This document shows, piece after piece, positions 63,600-64,000 of a stretch of 64,000 bases of DNA. Source of the DNA: Lysobacter arenosi (GTDB lineage Bacteria > Pseudomonadota > Gammaproteobacteria > Xanthomonadales > Xanthomonadaceae). The stretch covers positions 1-64,000 of the forward strand of contig NZ_CP071517.1 of assembly GCF_016613475.2 (NCBI RefSeq), read 5' to 3'. The notes below the pieces were generated by a model. That model had not been told where the DNA came from, made no database searches, and worked only from the letters and a program-made list of their open reading frames with translations. A program made the translations under genes and the position numbers. Numbering within the stretch: the stretch's first letter is position 1; every line of letters starts with the position of its first letter.

Positions 63600-64000
63600 A
63601 TGACCCTGCCTGTCGACCTGAGCCACCTCGATCGCCTCGAAGCCGAGAGCATCCACATCCTGCGCGAGGTCGCGGCCGAGTTCCGCAACCCGGTGCTGCT
63701 GTACTCGATCGGCAAGGACAGTTCGGTGCTGCTGCACCTGCTGCTGAAGGCGTTCGCGCCGGCGCGCAAGCCGCCGATCCCGCTGCTGCACGTCGACACC
63801 GGCTGGAAGTTCCGCGAGATGATCGCCTTCCGCGACCGTCGCGCCGGTGAAACCGGCGTCGAGCTGCGGGTGCACACCAATCCCGAAGGCGTGGCGCAGG
63901 GCATCGGCCCGATCAGCCACGGTGCCACCGTGCACACCGACGTGATGAAGACCCAGGCACTGAAGCAGGCGCTCGACCTGCACGGCTTCGACGCGGCCAT
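63600..64000 (+). CDS. cysD: Sulfate adenylyltransferase subunit 2 (partial, 3' end beyond window)
   Basis: ATP sulfurylase small subunit, forming APS from sulfate and ATP with the GTPase CysN. The first 133 codons are present: [27 protein letters not shown]-loop [36 protein letters not shown] and the start of the C-terminal half. The reading frame is open to the window edge. CysN is expected to follow. The ATG at 63600 begins [11 protein letters not shown]. Confidence 0.95.
   Translation, partial: MTLPVDLSHLDRLEAESIHILREVAAEFRNPVLLYSIGKDSSVLLHLLLKAFAPARKPPIPLLHVDTGWKFREMIAFRDRRAGETGVELRVHTNPEGVAQGIGPISHGATVHTDVMKTQALKQALDLHGFDAA

Overview
The window is chromosomal DNA from a high-GC gammaproteobacterium, most probably a Lysobacteraceae (Xanthomonadaceae) member close to Lysobacter. 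The evidence is gene content and order: rpoN-hpf-hprK-rapZ followed by a mannose-type EIIA, HPr and enzyme I; kdsD-kdsC-lptC-lptA-lptB directly upstream of rpoN; aroK-aroB-hemE; yqgE-ruvX-pyrB; and yggS-proC divergent from pilT-pilU. No rRNA, tRNA, prophage, insertion sequence or CRISPR array was recognised. Coding density is high, and many genes in runs overlap by 1 or 4 bases.

Layout. 1-4 kb: serine dehydratase (sdaA) divergent from a small glutaredoxin-like protein, then a YceI / cytochrome b561 / YceI operon. 4-13 kb: signalling and envelope genes, namely a hybrid sensor kinase with a periplasmic propeller, an SPFH-type lipoprotein, a LytTR-type kinase/regulator pair and an exported alpha/beta hydrolase. 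13-24 kb: housekeeping genes (hemE, WGR protein, aroB, aroK, dodecin, a glycerate-kinase-like protein, pdxH, a substrate-binding-like protein, DUF4426 lipoprotein, proC, yggS) and the twitching ATPases pilT and pilU. 23.8-24.4 kb is the only long gene-free stretch. It holds a terminator, a G-rich run and several hairpin repeats. 24.4-31 kb: tag, an M49-like metallopeptidase, yqgE, ruvX, pyrB (with two apparent frameshifts), a lipoprotein hydrolase and mgtE. 31-42 kb: one long minus-strand block from kdsD down to ptsI that joins LPS transport (lptABC, kdsCD), sigma-54, ribosome hibernation and the regulatory PTS (hprK, rapZ, EIIA, HPr, EI). 42-53 kb: ibaG-murA, polyphosphate kinase 2, a Tat-exported oxidoreductase, two DUF3108 proteins, purN, DUF2238, purM, DUF2066, an AI-2E family protein and hda. 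53-55 kb: the amgK-murU peptidoglycan recycling pair. 55-64 kb: assimilatory sulfate reduction (cysK-cysG, cysB, cysJ-cysI-cysH, start of cysD).

Functional themes. The 55-64 kb genes form most of a pathway from sulfate to cysteine, with siroheme synthesis and the regulator CysB. The PTS genes have no sugar permease nearby, so HPr/EI/EIIA probably act as a phosphorylation-based regulatory circuit through HprK and RapZ. Several starts have a -10-like hexamer (TACAAT, TAGAAT, TATTGT) about 5-7 bases before the start codon and no Shine-Dalgarno sequence, which suggests leaderless transcripts. The glycerate-kinase-like/pdxH pair has start codons 18 bases apart around one shared -10 element. A perfect TTGAT-N4-ATCAA box lies between ppk2 and the Tat-exported oxidoreductase.

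Limits. All calls come from reading the sequence without database searches. Three apparent frameshifts (two in pyrB, one in a DUF3108 signal peptide) may be real mutations or sequencing errors.
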